DNA from: Porphyromonas bennonis DSM 23058 = JCM 16335
GTDB lineage: Bacteria > Bacteroidota > Bacteroidia > Bacteroidales > Porphyromonadaceae
Direction of reading: 5' to 3'
Length of the DNA stretch: 44,587 bases
Assembly (NCBI RefSeq): GCF_000375645.1
Contig: NZ_AQWR01000001.1
Span: 1 to 44,587 of the forward strand
Positions 16,989 to 25,329 of this stretch are shown one piece after another (the stretch's first letter is position 1; each line of letters starts with the position of its first letter). Below the pieces are notes generated by a model, which saw only the letters and a list, made by a program, of their open reading frames with translations, made no database searches and was not told the DNA's origin. The position numbers and the translations under genes are program-made.

Positions 16989-19034
16989 TTACCAGATCTC
17001 CACACGCTCCTCAGGAGCGATGTACATAGAGTCTCCCTCCTGGATACCAAATGCGGTGTAGAAGGTGTCGATGTTCTTCAGAGTCTGATTGACACGGAAT
17101 TTTCCAAGACTGTGGACATCCGTCTTCGTGCGACGGATGATCTCCTCAGGACGGATATTTTGTCCCCATACGCGGGCATAGCCGAGGTAGAATCTCTGGT
17201 CACGGCTGAGCCCATCAATCTCCGGGTATTCCTTGCCCTCGGTGGCCTTGACCATAGCGTCGTAGGCGACGAGGAGCCCGCCCTGGTCTGCGATATTCTC
17301 ACCGAGAGTCATCTGACCATTGGCCATCAGACCGGGAGCTACCTCTACTTGATCAAACTGAGCGGCGAGCTTTTGCGTGGCAGCGTCAAAGGTCTTCCGA
17401 TCCTCTTCCGTCCACCAATTCTCCATATTGCCCTTAGCGTCGTAGTTGCAGCCTTGGTCGTCAAATCCGTGAGTCATCTCGTGACCGATCACGACGCCGA
17501 TGGCGCCATAATTGACCGCATCGTCTGCGTTGAGATTGAAGAAAGGTGGCTGCAGGATCCCTGCAGGGAAGCAGATCTCGTTGGTTGTCGGATTGTAATA
17601 GGCATTCACCTGATGAGCATTCATCAGCCAGCGATCGCGATCAACAGGCTTCTCGAGGTCAGCAGTGTTGCGACGGGTGAGGAAGGTGCCTACTTCCTTG
17701 CTGTAAGCATAGAGTGACTCATTGTTGGTATTCAGCTTCTCAAAGGTGAGCCACTTATCCGGGTAGCCGATCTTGACCGTGAAGGCACCAAGCTTCTCCT
17801 GCGCCTTCTCCTTCGTCTCATCGGTCATCCAGGAGAGGTTGTCGATGCGGGAGCTGAGAGCCGAGACAAGATTATTTACCAGCTCTGTCATACGCTCCTT
17901 TGCCTCCGGGGGGAAGTACTTGGCGACATACTGCTTGCCGATCACGTCACCGAGGCAATTGTCCACGCGGTTGACGCCCAGCTTCCAGAGCGGCTTCATC
18001 TCCTCCTTGCCGGCGATAGACTTGCCGTGGAGTGCAAAGGCTGCCTCGCGGAAGTCGTTGCTGAGGAGATCGCTGGCACCATCAATGAGCTGTCCCTTGA
18101 GGAAAAGCTTCAGATCCTCCAGCGAGGTGGCTGCAAACCACTTGTCGAAGCGGTCGAAGTAGTCCTTCTGTGCGACATTCAGCTCCTTCACGGACTCGTA
18201 ACCCTCGCGACCATCGATGTAGCGCTTCCAGGGGAAAGTGTGCTGAGCATAGAAGTCCTCGAGAGACATTTTATTGTAATTCCGCTGGCTGTCTCTCAGC
18301 TCGACCATCGTGTAGAGGATCTTGGAGAGATCTTTCTCTAAGCCAAAGAGTCGATCAGCCTGAGCGGAAGCCTCCTCCATCCCGACAAGGTCAAAGACAC
18401 GGGTAAAGTAGGTGCGGTAGGCCTCCTGATTGCCCTTATAGGCGGCCTCATCGGAGTAGTAGTCCGGGACGCCCATCACGAGCCCCGCCTGATAGAGGTT
18501 GAGGATATTGACGTCGCTGCTCTTCTCGTCGGCTGCGACAAAGGTGTTGAAGAAAGATCCACCACCCTGGTTGTCAGACTTAGCTATGTAGTCAACGAGT
18601 GCATCCTTGTCGGGAAGAGCATCGATCTCAGCGAGGTCAGCCAGGATCGGCTTGGCTCCATCGGACTCCAGCTTAGCTGAGTCGGTGCTGAGGGCATAGA
18701 GGAGGTACGCCTTGGCCTCATCCGTGCCCTCTGCAGCGTCCTTCAGGCTCTCGATGATCTCGTGTGCAGCCACCTCAGACTTGAGGGATAGCTCGTCGAA
18801 AGCGCCAAATCGAGAGTACTCAGGCGTGAGCGGATGAGCCTTCATCCAGCCGCCATTGGCGTAGAGGAAGAAATTCTCTCGCGGAGAGACCGTGCGGTCC
18901 ATGGCGAGCGTGTCGATCGCCGGTACTTGGTCGGCTGCCGCAGTGTCCTCGGTCTTCTTGTTCCCGTCGCAGCCAATGGCACTGACAGCCAGCAGGGCCA
19001 TCGCCACGGCGGATGGTACAATACCTTTTTTCAT
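16989..19034 (-). CDS. pepO: M13 family (PepO/neprilysin-like) zinc endopeptidase lipoprotein
   Basis: This 681-residue M13 metalloprotease has zinc ligands in HEMTH at 518-522 and the third ligand E579 in GENIADQGGL. NAYYNP upstream of the active site is the usual M13 substrate-binding motif. The N-terminus MKKGIVPSAVAMALLAVSAIGC is a signal peptide with a likely lipidated C22, followed by an acidic linker, so the enzyme should be anchored in the envelope. Such enzymes cut short peptides and fit a peptide-fermenting lifestyle. The chain ends RVEIW where many relatives have a cysteine before the final residues. It is a single-gene unit, divergent from fumC. Confidence 0.93.
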   Translation of the reverse strand: MKKGIVPSAVAMALLAVSAIGCDGNKKTEDTAAADQVPAIDTLAMDRTVSPRENFFLYANGGWMKAHPLTPEYSRFGAFDELSLKSEVAAHEIIESLKDAAEGTDEAKAYLLYALSTDSAKLESDGAKPILADLAEIDALPDKDALVDYIAKSDNQGGGSFFNTFVAADEKSSDVNILNLYQAGLVMGVPDYYSDEAAYKGNQEAYRTYFTRVFDLVGMEEASAQADRLFGLEKDLSKILYTMVELRDSQRNYNKMSLEDFYAQHTFPWKRYIDGREGYESVKELNVAQKDYFDRFDKWFAATSLEDLKLFLKGQLIDGASDLLSNDFREAAFALHGKSIAGKEEMKPLWKLGVNRVDNCLGDVIGKQYVAKYFPPEAKERMTELVNNLVSALSSRIDNLSWMTDETKEKAQEKLGAFTVKIGYPDKWLTFEKLNTNNESLYAYSKEVGTFLTRRNTADLEKPVDRDRWLMNAHQVNAYYNPTTNEICFPAGILQPPFFNLNADDAVNYGAIGVVIGHEMTHGFDDQGCNYDAKGNMENWWTEEDRKTFDAATQKLAAQFDQVEVAPGLMANGQMTLGENIADQGGLLVAYDAMVKATEGKEYPEIDGLSRDQRFYLGYARVWGQNIRPEEIIRRTKTDVHSLGKFRVNQTLKNIDTFYTAFGIQEGDSMYIAPEERVEIW

Positions 19035-19072
19035 ACAATGTAGTTACTTATTGAGTGATTTTATCCTTTCGA

Positions 19073-19080
19073 CAAAGGTA
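19073..19080 (-). promoter_or_regulatory. Probable -7 element for the M13 peptidase
   Basis: The minus-strand sequence TACCTTTG fits TAnnTTTG and lies about 40 bases before the start codon. No TTG is found at the expected distance, so only the -7 box is supported. Confidence 0.5.
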
Positions 19081-19238
19081 GGAAATTTTGTGCTTGGAAG
19101 CATTGTATCTACAACTGACTAACGGTTAAACGCATTAGAGTCTACCCGGATAAGTCGGAGGACTTACGACCTTGATCTTGGTGCTAAATAGATAGATCTG
19201 CAGTAGACTGATTATCAATGTAAAGCGGTTGGCTGATT

Positions 19239-19320
19239 ATATATCCGATATTAGATGTCACTATTACCGGTATTAGTGCGCACTAATACCGACTATAGTT
19301 TCGACTAATACCGGTAATAG
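19239..19320. repeat. Palindromic repeat cluster B: four 16-bp units at 22-bp period
   Basis: Units at 19239-19254 (degenerate), 19261-19276, 19283-19298 and 19305-19320 with 6-base spacers atgtca, tgcgca, tttcga. It lies between the divergent M13 peptidase and fumC genes and ends 45 bases before the fumC -33 element. Confidence 0.93.
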
Positions 19321-19365
19321 TATGGGGGTGTCACTTCCTAGTCCTGTACGCAGAGCGAGATGTCT

Positions 19366-19395
19366 TTGCGAAAGACTCGATTTTGGGTAACTTTG
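19366..19395 (+). promoter_or_regulatory. Promoter of fumC
   Basis: TTG (19366-19368), 19 bases, TAACTTTG (19388-19395): a full match to the Bacteroidetes consensus, with transcription expected near 19402 and a leader of about 43 bases. Confidence 0.78.
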
Positions 19396-19444
19396 GAAGA
19401 AAGTTAGGTAAGTAGAATACTAAAAGTAAATAGTCAAGCCAATT

Positions 19445-20839
19445 ATGGAGTATCGTATCGAGCATGATACCATGGGCGAGGTGAAGGTCCCCGCTGATAA
19501 GTACTGGGCTGCCCAGACAGAGCGCAGCCGCAATAACTTCCGGATCGGTCCCGCAGCCTCTATGCCACACGAGATCATCACCGCCTTTGGGTACCTGAAG
19601 AAGGCGGCCGCTTATGCCAATAGCGAGCTGGGGGTCCTCCCTCAGGAGAAGCGTGACCTCATCGCTCAGGCGTGCGACGAGATCATCGAGGGCAAGCTGG
19701 ATGATCAGTTCCCTCTCGTCATCTGGCAGACCGGCAGTGGCACGCAGTCCAATATGAATGTCAATGAGGTGGTTGCCAATCGCTGCCACGTCCTCAATGG
19801 TGGCAAGCTGGGCGAGCCGAGTCTGATCCACCCCAATGATGATGTCAATAAGTCGCAGTCCAGCAACGACACCTTCCCTACTGCGATGAGCATCGCTGCA
19901 TACACCAAGGTGGTGCAGCATACTCTCCCGGCGGTGAAGAAGCTCCAGAAGAGCCTCGAAAAGAAGGCTGAGGACTTCAAGGACATCGTCAAGATCGGCA
20001 GGACCCACCTGCAGGACGCCACCCCTCTGACGCTCGGTCAGGAGTTCTCCGGCTACGCTGCACAGCTGGGTTATGCAATCAAGGCGATCGAGGCGACCCT
20101 GCCCCACCTCGCTGAGCTGGCGCTTGGCGGGACTGCTGTCGGCACCGGTCTCAATACGCCCAAGGGATACGCCGAGCTGGTGGCTAAGTACATCGCAGAC
20201 TTTACCGGGGAGCCCTTTGTGACGGCGCCCAATAAGTTTGAGTCCCTTGCTGCTCACGACGCTGTGGTAGCGGCTCATGGAGCTCTTAATGGCCTTGCCG
20301 CTTCTCTCTTCAAGATCGCCAACGATATCCGTCTCCTCGGCTCCGGTCCCCGCTGCGGTATCGGTGAGATCCACCTGCCGGAGAATGAGCCGGGCTCCTC
20401 GATTATGCCCGGTAAGGTCAATCCTACCCAGTGTGAGGCGATGACAATGGTCTGCGTGCAGGTCTTTGGCAACCAGACTACGATCACGATGGCCGGAGCA
20501 AGTGGTAACTACGAGCTGAATGTCTTCAAGCCTGTAATGGCTGCCAACTTCCTCCAGTCTGCTCAGCTGCTTGGCGATGCCTGCATCTCGCTGGAGGAGC
20601 ACTGTGTTGCCGGCATCGAGCCCAATAGGGAGCGCATCGATACCCTGCTCAATAACTCTCTGATGCTGGTCACGGCACTCAATACCCACATCGGGTATGA
20701 GAAGGCGGCCAAGATTTCCAAGGCTGCATTCCACAACGGGACCACTCTCCGCGAGGAGGCTGTAAAGTCCGGCTTCCTCACTTCCGAGGAGTTTGACCAG
20801 TGGGTTCGCCCCGAGGATATGGTGGGCAGTCTTAAGTAA
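19445..20839 (+). CDS. fumC: Fumarate hydratase, class II
   Basis: This 464-residue homotetrameric iron-free fumarase interconverts fumarate and malate. The family signature [11 protein letters not shown] is at 317-327 and H188 lies in [10 protein letters not shown], with [14 protein letters not shown] at 96-109. The length is standard. In asaccharolytic anaerobes of this group the enzyme works in the reductive branch from oxaloacetate through fumarate to succinate. Its presence makes a second, class I fumarase less necessary and supports reassigning the 169-1598 pair to mesaconate. It has its own promoter, with repeat cluster B just upstream, and ends at a bidirectional terminator. Confidence 0.97.
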   Translation: MEYRIEHDTMGEVKVPADKYWAAQTERSRNNFRIGPAASMPHEIITAFGYLKKAAAYANSELGVLPQEKRDLIAQACDEIIEGKLDDQFPLVIWQTGSGTQSNMNVNEVVANRCHVLNGGKLGEPSLIHPNDDVNKSQSSNDTFPTAMSIAAYTKVVQHTLPAVKKLQKSLEKKAEDFKDIVKIGRTHLQDATPLTLGQEFSGYAAQLGYAIKAIEATLPHLAELALGGTAVGTGLNTPKGYAELVAKYIADFTGEPFVTAPNKFESLAAHDAVVAAHGALNGLAASLFKIANDIRLLGSGPRCGIGEIHLPENEPGSSIMPGKVNPTQCEAMTMVCVQVFGNQTTITMAGASGNYELNVFKPVMAANFLQSAQLLGDACISLEEHCVAGIEPNRERIDTLLNNSLMLVTALNTHIGYEKAAKISKAAFHNGTTLREEAVKSGFLTSEEFDQWVRPEDMVGSLK

Positions 20840-20859
20840 TAGGGTACCTTACTGATCCG

Positions 20860-20906
20860 AAAAAAGTCGGATCTCGCACTTGATCAGGTGCGGGATCCGA
20901 CTTTTT
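20860..20906. terminator. Bidirectional terminator between fumC and the penicillin-binding protein gene
   Basis: A near-perfect stem (AAAAAGTCGGATCTCGCAC with GTGCGGGATCCGACTTTTT, one mismatch) flanked by A and T runs on opposite sides, so it can end transcripts from both convergent genes. Confidence 0.88.
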
Positions 20907-20924
20907 GGTACTGTCCTCTACCGA

Positions 20925-23345
20925 TTAGGAGAAGAGGTCGTCGATCTCCTTTGGGGCTTGCTGACTGTGTGGCTCCGTGACATCCTCTCTGTCGTACGCC
21001 ACCCCGACAGCATCGTCTCGGCGACACGGCTCAAAGCCCTCGGGGAAGGTGAATTTTAGCCCGGGATCAATGCCGAGGGAGGTGTCCTTCTGTAGCTCCT
21101 TGTCTCCGTAGATCTTCTGGAAAAACCTCGCCACCACCGGCAGTGCCAGGCTCGCACCCTGACCCATGCGCATGCCATCGAAGTGGATCGATCGGTCCTC
21201 ACCGCCTACCCAGCAGCCGGTGCTGAGCTTAGGAGTAAAGCACATAAACCATCCGTCCGAATGATTCTGTGTCGTGCCGGTCTTTCCTCCCATATCGGCA
21301 TCGATGCCGTAACGGAAGCGCACCCTGCTGCCGGTACCACCATTCATTACTTCGCGCATCATGTAGAGAGTCTTGTAGGCGGCATCCTCCGGGAGTACTT
21401 CGTGGACCTTGGAGGTAAAGTTAGCCACCACATTTCCATACTTATCCACAATCTTAGTGACGTAGAGGGGCTCCTGCCGCATTCCTTTTTGGCTAAAAGT
21501 GGTGAAGGCTCCCACCATCTCCTCTACCGATATGTCACAAGAGCCGAGACAGAGGGCGAGGGTCGGCTCTATCGTGCCGGTGACGCCCATACTGTGGAGG
21601 TAATTGACGAAGCTATTTGAGTAACCATCACTTGACAGCTGACCCATAAGCCAGGCGGTGACCCAGTTATCCGAGTGCTTCAGTCCCCACCCGATAGAGA
21701 CCATCTCGCCGATCATGGAGGAGCCGGCGTTTCTCGGTGTCCAGATGGAGCCGTCAGGATTGCGGAGTGCCGGCTGTACGTGAAGCAATTGGTCGCATGG
21801 TGTGAAGCCCTCGTTCATCGCCATGGAGTAGAGATAAGGCTTGATCGTCGACCCCACCTGACGGCGCCCTTGAGTGACCATGTCGTACTTAAAGGTGAGG
21901 AAGTCCGGTCCGCCGACATAGGCGCGTACCTCGCCCGTCTCGCTGTCCATTGCCATGAAGCCGGATCGGATGAAGGTCTTGGCATATATGATGGAGTCCC
22001 TCGGGGTCATCACGGTGTCACGAAGGGTGGTGATGTAGCTGTCTCCGCTCCGCTCGTAAGCAAATACCTGCATGTCGGTGGGCTTGTCAAAGGAGGCGAT
22101 GATCTCCTCCTCGGGTACCCCGGCTGCTCGCATAGTGAAGTAGCGTCCACTCTGACGGATTGACCTGTCGATGATCTTGTCTCGCTCCTGGGGCGTGATG
22201 CTATTGGAGAAGGGCGCATTGGCGCGACCCGATTTCTCTCGATCAAAGGCGGGCTGAAGAGTGGAGGCCAGGTGCTCGATCATAGCCGCCTCGGCGTGCT
22301 CCTGCATTCGGGTATTGATCCCGGTGTAGATCTTGAGCCCGTCCGTGTAGATGTCGTAGTTGGATCCGTCCTCCTTCTTATTCTTAGCACACCAGCCATA
22401 GAGCGGATTATTGATCCAAGCGATGGAGTCGCGGCTGTACTGATCCCTCTGCCAGTCCGGATAATCGCTTCGATGGGGCTCCTTGGCTGTCATGATCTTA
22501 CGGATGTACTCTCTGAAGTAGGGTGCAGCTCCGTTATTGTGGGTGCGACGATTGAAGACCAGCTTGATCGGTGTCTCCTTATGCTTGGCAGCCTCCTCCT
22601 TGGTGAGGAAGCCTTTGTCTACCATTCGGTCCATTACCAGGTTGCGCCGGCTGCGAGCGCGCTCCTCATGGCGACGGGGGTTGTAGTAGGAGGGGTTCTT
22701 GACCATAGCCACGAGGAGGGCCGACTCCTCCACCTCCAGATCCTTGGGTAGCTTGCTGAAGTAGGTGAGGGAGGCCTGCTCGATCCCGATGGCATTATAG
22801 AGGAAGTCAAATTGATTGAGATACAGGCTGATGATCTCCTCCTTGGAGTAGCGTCGCTCCAGCTCCACCGCTATGACCCACTCGATAGGCTTCTGCAGTG
22901 CTCGCTCCATAATATTGTCTGCATGAGGGGAGTAGAGCTGCTTAGCGAGCTGCTGGGTGATCGTACTACCACCGCCGGAGTCCTTGTCGCCCATGATGAT
23001 GGTGCGGAAGAAGGCTCGCAGCACGCCCATCATATCGATGCCACTGTGGTCGGTAAATCGCTTGTCCTCCGTGGCGATCAGCGCGTGAACGAGCGAGGGA
23101 GCGAGGTCGTTGTAGTCCGTATGGATGCGATTATTGTCCTGCATGGCAAATGTCCCCAGCACCTGACCATCCTGGCTGATCACCTGTGAGGCATAGCGGT
23201 CGATCGGATTTTGCAGATCCTCGATCGGGGGCATATAGCCGATGACCCCTTTGGAGATGAGGAAAAAGAGGAGTATCACAGCAACGACTCCGGCAGCGAA
23301 GATGATCCAGAGCCAGGTGATAAACTTTTTGAAGCCTTGTGACAT
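20925..23345 (-). CDS. mrcA: Class A penicillin-binding protein (PBP1A-type)
   Basis: This bifunctional peptidoglycan synthase has 806 residues when started at the ATG at 23345, which places a transmembrane anchor at about residues 8-32. I prefer this over the upstream ATG at 23417 because MSQGFKKF then directly precedes the membrane segment. The GT51 glycosyltransferase shows E93 in EDKRFTDH and GGSTITQQLAKQ near 125. The transpeptidase shows S499-T-I-K502, SDN at 558-560 and KTG at 688-690. Both activities should be present. It polymerises and cross-links murein on the periplasmic face. It is apparently monocistronic, with a possible -7 element at 23441-23448. Confidence 0.94.
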   Translation of the reverse strand: MSQGFKKFITWLWIIFAAGVVAVILLFFLISKGVIGYMPPIEDLQNPIDRYASQVISQDGQVLGTFAMQDNNRIHTDYNDLAPSLVHALIATEDKRFTDHSGIDMMGVLRAFFRTIIMGDKDSGGGSTITQQLAKQLYSPHADNIMERALQKPIEWVIAVELERRYSKEEIISLYLNQFDFLYNAIGIEQASLTYFSKLPKDLEVEESALLVAMVKNPSYYNPRRHEERARSRRNLVMDRMVDKGFLTKEEAAKHKETPIKLVFNRRTHNNGAAPYFREYIRKIMTAKEPHRSDYPDWQRDQYSRDSIAWINNPLYGWCAKNKKEDGSNYDIYTDGLKIYTGINTRMQEHAEAAMIEHLASTLQPAFDREKSGRANAPFSNSITPQERDKIIDRSIRQSGRYFTMRAAGVPEEEIIASFDKPTDMQVFAYERSGDSYITTLRDTVMTPRDSIIYAKTFIRSGFMAMDSETGEVRAYVGGPDFLTFKYDMVTQGRRQVGSTIKPYLYSMAMNEGFTPCDQLLHVQPALRNPDGSIWTPRNAGSSMIGEMVSIGWGLKHSDNWVTAWLMGQLSSDGYSNSFVNYLHSMGVTGTIEPTLALCLGSCDISVEEMVGAFTTFSQKGMRQEPLYVTKIVDKYGNVVANFTSKVHEVLPEDAAYKTLYMMREVMNGGTGSRVRFRYGIDADMGGKTGTTQNHSDGWFMCFTPKLSTGCWVGGEDRSIHFDGMRMGQGASLALPVVARFFQKIYGDKELQKDTSLGIDPGLKFTFPEGFEPCRRDDAVGVAYDREDVTEPHSQQAPKEIDDLFS

Positions 23346-23440
23346 GACGATGACTGTGAGTATATCAAGTATCCGTGCTTGAGGCGGATAAGTCCATTCT
23401 AATTCATAGGATCCCACATGGAGATCCCTATTTAGTGTGC

Positions 23441-23448
23441 CAAATTTA
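23441..23448 (-). promoter_or_regulatory. Possible -7 element for the penicillin-binding protein gene
   Basis: The minus strand reads TAAATTTG, fitting TAnnTTTG, about 95 bases before the chosen start at 23345. No matching -33 TTG is seen, so support is weak. It also favours the downstream start, since the longer frame would begin within 25 bases of it. Confidence 0.4.
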
Positions 23449-23865
23449 CCACTTTTCGCTAACTCTGTCTTTCACCTTCTCCTAAGGGCGATGGGTGACG
23501 CATTTGAGCATAGCAGCAATAGAAGTGATAACCCTCACTTGATGCTTCCTCCTACCGATCTCTTAGGGGAGAAACAACAATCGTCCATGGGTCGTCTTAC
23601 TTGCAGACTCAAGTCTCAACAGATGGAGAGTATTAGTATTCCTATTTTTCAACAGAAAGAGGCGGTAAGAGACATAAAGAGACTCTGTGAGACAATTGCT
23701 CCGTACGAAGGTGGTATTTTTGCACCACTAAAGCTTCCGGATAAGTCAAGCTCTAACGGGTGTTTTATACACGTTCTGCACAATGATCTGAATGGTCCTT
23801 CGCACCACTCAGATGCGTCAACCCTGCCTAAGGGCAAGCATTCAGAAAATATTTGCTTGCAGCTA
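23449..23865. other. Intergenic stretch upstream of tRNA-Gln with no recognisable gene
   Basis: Open frames of 174 codons (plus) and 88 codons (minus) cross here, but neither has recognisable motifs and one runs into the tRNA. It may be decayed sequence. A small inverted repeat (GCAAGCA with TGCTTGC) is at about 23834-23860. Confidence 0.4.
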
Positions 23866-23896
23866 TTGGCGAAGTCGGTAAATAGTCTTACCTTTG
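23866..23896 (+). promoter_or_regulatory. Promoter of tRNA-Gln
   Basis: TTG (23866-23868), 20 bases, TACCTTTG (23889-23896). Transcription should start near 23903, about 15 bases before the mature tRNA. Confidence 0.75.
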
Positions 23897-23917
23897 CAAC
23901 GTCAAAGAGAGACACAA

Positions 23918-23989
23918 TGTCCTATGGTGTAATTGGCAACACGCAAGATTCTGGCTCTTGAATTTAAGGTTCGAGTCCTTATAGGACAA
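23918..23989 (+). tRNA. tRNA-Gln, anticodon CUG
   Basis: The 72-base sequence folds into a complete cloverleaf. The acceptor TGTCCTA pairs with TAGGACA, the D stem GTGT pairs with ACAC, and the anticodon stem CAAGA/TCTTG encloses loop TTCTGGC. The T stem TAAGG/CCTTA encloses TTCGAGT, and the discriminator is A. The anticodon CTG reads CAG. The U1-A72 pair is typical of glutamine tRNAs. The 3' CCA is not encoded. It has its own promoter and terminator and no neighbouring tRNA. Confidence 0.95.
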
Positions 23990-23997
23990 CTGACGAA

Positions 23998-24032
23998 GCG
24001 ACCCAACTGCAGATGCGGTGGGGTCGCTTTTT
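23998..24032 (+). terminator. Terminator of tRNA-Gln
   Basis: GCGACCC (23998-24004) pairs with GGGTCGC (24021-24027), followed by five T. Confidence 0.85.
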
Positions 24033-24051
24033 CTATTTCAGTCTGTGCTGA

Positions 24052-25329
24052 TCAGTTGCTCTGCGGAAGAGTGCGAAGCAGCTCGAATAGCCGGACTGCC
24101 ATCGGGCAACTAAGACAGTGGTAGGGGATACAGTGGTTGGTGTAGAGCTCAAGCATGCACTGAGTGTCGAGGGCGTTGGTGGCGGTGATGCCATACTGAC
24201 GGAAGAGGTCGATATAGCTGTTTCGCTCGGGAGGAAGCTTTCTCAGGCGGTCCAGTGCAGCCTCCTTGCCCGCATGCGAGCCGCTCCACTCCGCATAGTA
24301 ATAGACGGTGGGGATGACGGCATTGATCATCAGGATCTGGATCAGACTGTCACCTATCGCCCTCAGCCTTCGGCTCGACGCCTGCCCAAAGTCGAGATGG
24401 GTCTGCCAGTAAGGGGATGGCTCTACCCGCAGCAGCTGATCCAGCCTCTTCCAGTCTCTCGTGGTGATGGCACCCATCAGTTCGTCCTCGTGGTGAAAGA
24501 TCTGAGCCGCTACGGAGAGCATCCTGGTCGGGTAGGCGGCAGGTCGCAGTCTTAGCTTGCGAAACTTCCCCTGCTCAATCGGTGTGAGATCAAAAGCGGA
24601 GCGGTAGAAGAGATACTCCTCGACCAGCTGCGCCTCATACTCGTCTCGAGGAGCGGTCGTCTGGAGAAGTCCTGCCTGTCCTAACAGTATTGCCTCCAAC
24701 GCCATCGGATCAGAGGCGTGACGCTTGAGAGCTCTGTAGGGGATACTTCGGGCTGTCTCCTCCATAGGGCCATTGTTGCGGTGGCAGCCGAGGTAGCGCA
24801 TGATGGATCGGAAGAGGAAGGCATTGACTCCGCCCTCGTTGACCGGTCCTGCCGCTATGCGCTCTACTCTATTATGCATCCGCTCATGGATGAGCGGGCG
24901 GAAGCAGCTCCTGATCTCATCTATGCTTATCTCGGTGATCTCCGGTGTGCATCTGAGGGAGCGCCGGCTCACCTCCAGATCGGTTACTCGCTCTACCGCC
25001 TCCTTACTGAGCCGCAGCACCCCGCAGGGCACTGTCTCACCTCTCAGGTCGTGCACCTCTCGGTCATCCTCCAGCACGACGTGGAGTATGAGGTCGGTAT
25101 AGCGTGGGTCTGTGTCGTGACCGTGGGCGTACCAATCGGAGGCACGTAGGTGCAGCTCCACACTTCCCACCCAGAGGATGTCACCCAGACGGATGCGTGC
25201 CATCGTGAAGTCGGGACCATCGGAGCTATTTTGCACCCCGACACTCTCCACGTCGACCCTCTGCCCTTGGACGGTGAGGTCATCGAAGAGCCGATTGCTC
25301 CAGCAGTATTGCAGTATCTTCTCTGTCAC
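24052..25329 (-). CDS. DUF2851 family protein
   Basis: This 425-residue protein belongs to DUF2851, a family common in Bacteroidetes with no known function. Typical segments are the N-terminal LQYCWSNRLFDDL, GPDFTMARI and VGSVELHLRASDWYAHGHD (about 55-73), which gives an acidic and histidine-rich cluster reminiscent of a metal site. Near the C-terminus four cysteines occur in CMLELYTNHCIPYHCLSCPM, suggesting a zinc or iron-sulfur site. There is no signal peptide, so it is presumably cytosolic. The start overlaps the stop of the GH31-like gene by four bases, so the two are translationally coupled although their roles look unrelated. Confidence 0.85.
   Translation of the reverse strand: MTEKILQYCWSNRLFDDLTVQGQRVDVESVGVQNSSDGPDFTMARIRLGDILWVGSVELHLRASDWYAHGHDTDPRYTDLILHVVLEDDREVHDLRGETVPCGVLRLSKEAVERVTDLEVSRRSLRCTPEITEISIDEIRSCFRPLIHERMHNRVERIAAGPVNEGGVNAFLFRSIMRYLGCHRNNGPMEETARSIPYRALKRHASDPMALEAILLGQAGLLQTTAPRDEYEAQLVEEYLFYRSAFDLTPIEQGKFRKLRLRPAAYPTRMLSVAAQIFHHEDELMGAITTRDWKRLDQLLRVEPSPYWQTHLDFGQASSRRLRAIGDSLIQILMINAVIPTVYYYAEWSGSHAGKEAALDRLRKLPPERNSYIDLFRQYGITATNALDTQCMLELYTNHCIPYHCLSCPMAVRLFELLRTLPQSN

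Noticed and set aside
19331-20734. 467-codon minus-strand open frame antisense to fumC
   Set aside because: fumC is unmistakable on the plus strand; long antisense frames are common here because of strongly biased codon use.
23649-23915. 88-codon minus-strand open frame
   Set aside because: No motif, no promoter or context support; it lies in apparently decayed intergenic sequence.
23437-23961. 174-codon plus-strand open frame
   Set aside because: It overlaps the tRNA-Gln gene and its promoter and shows no protein-family features.
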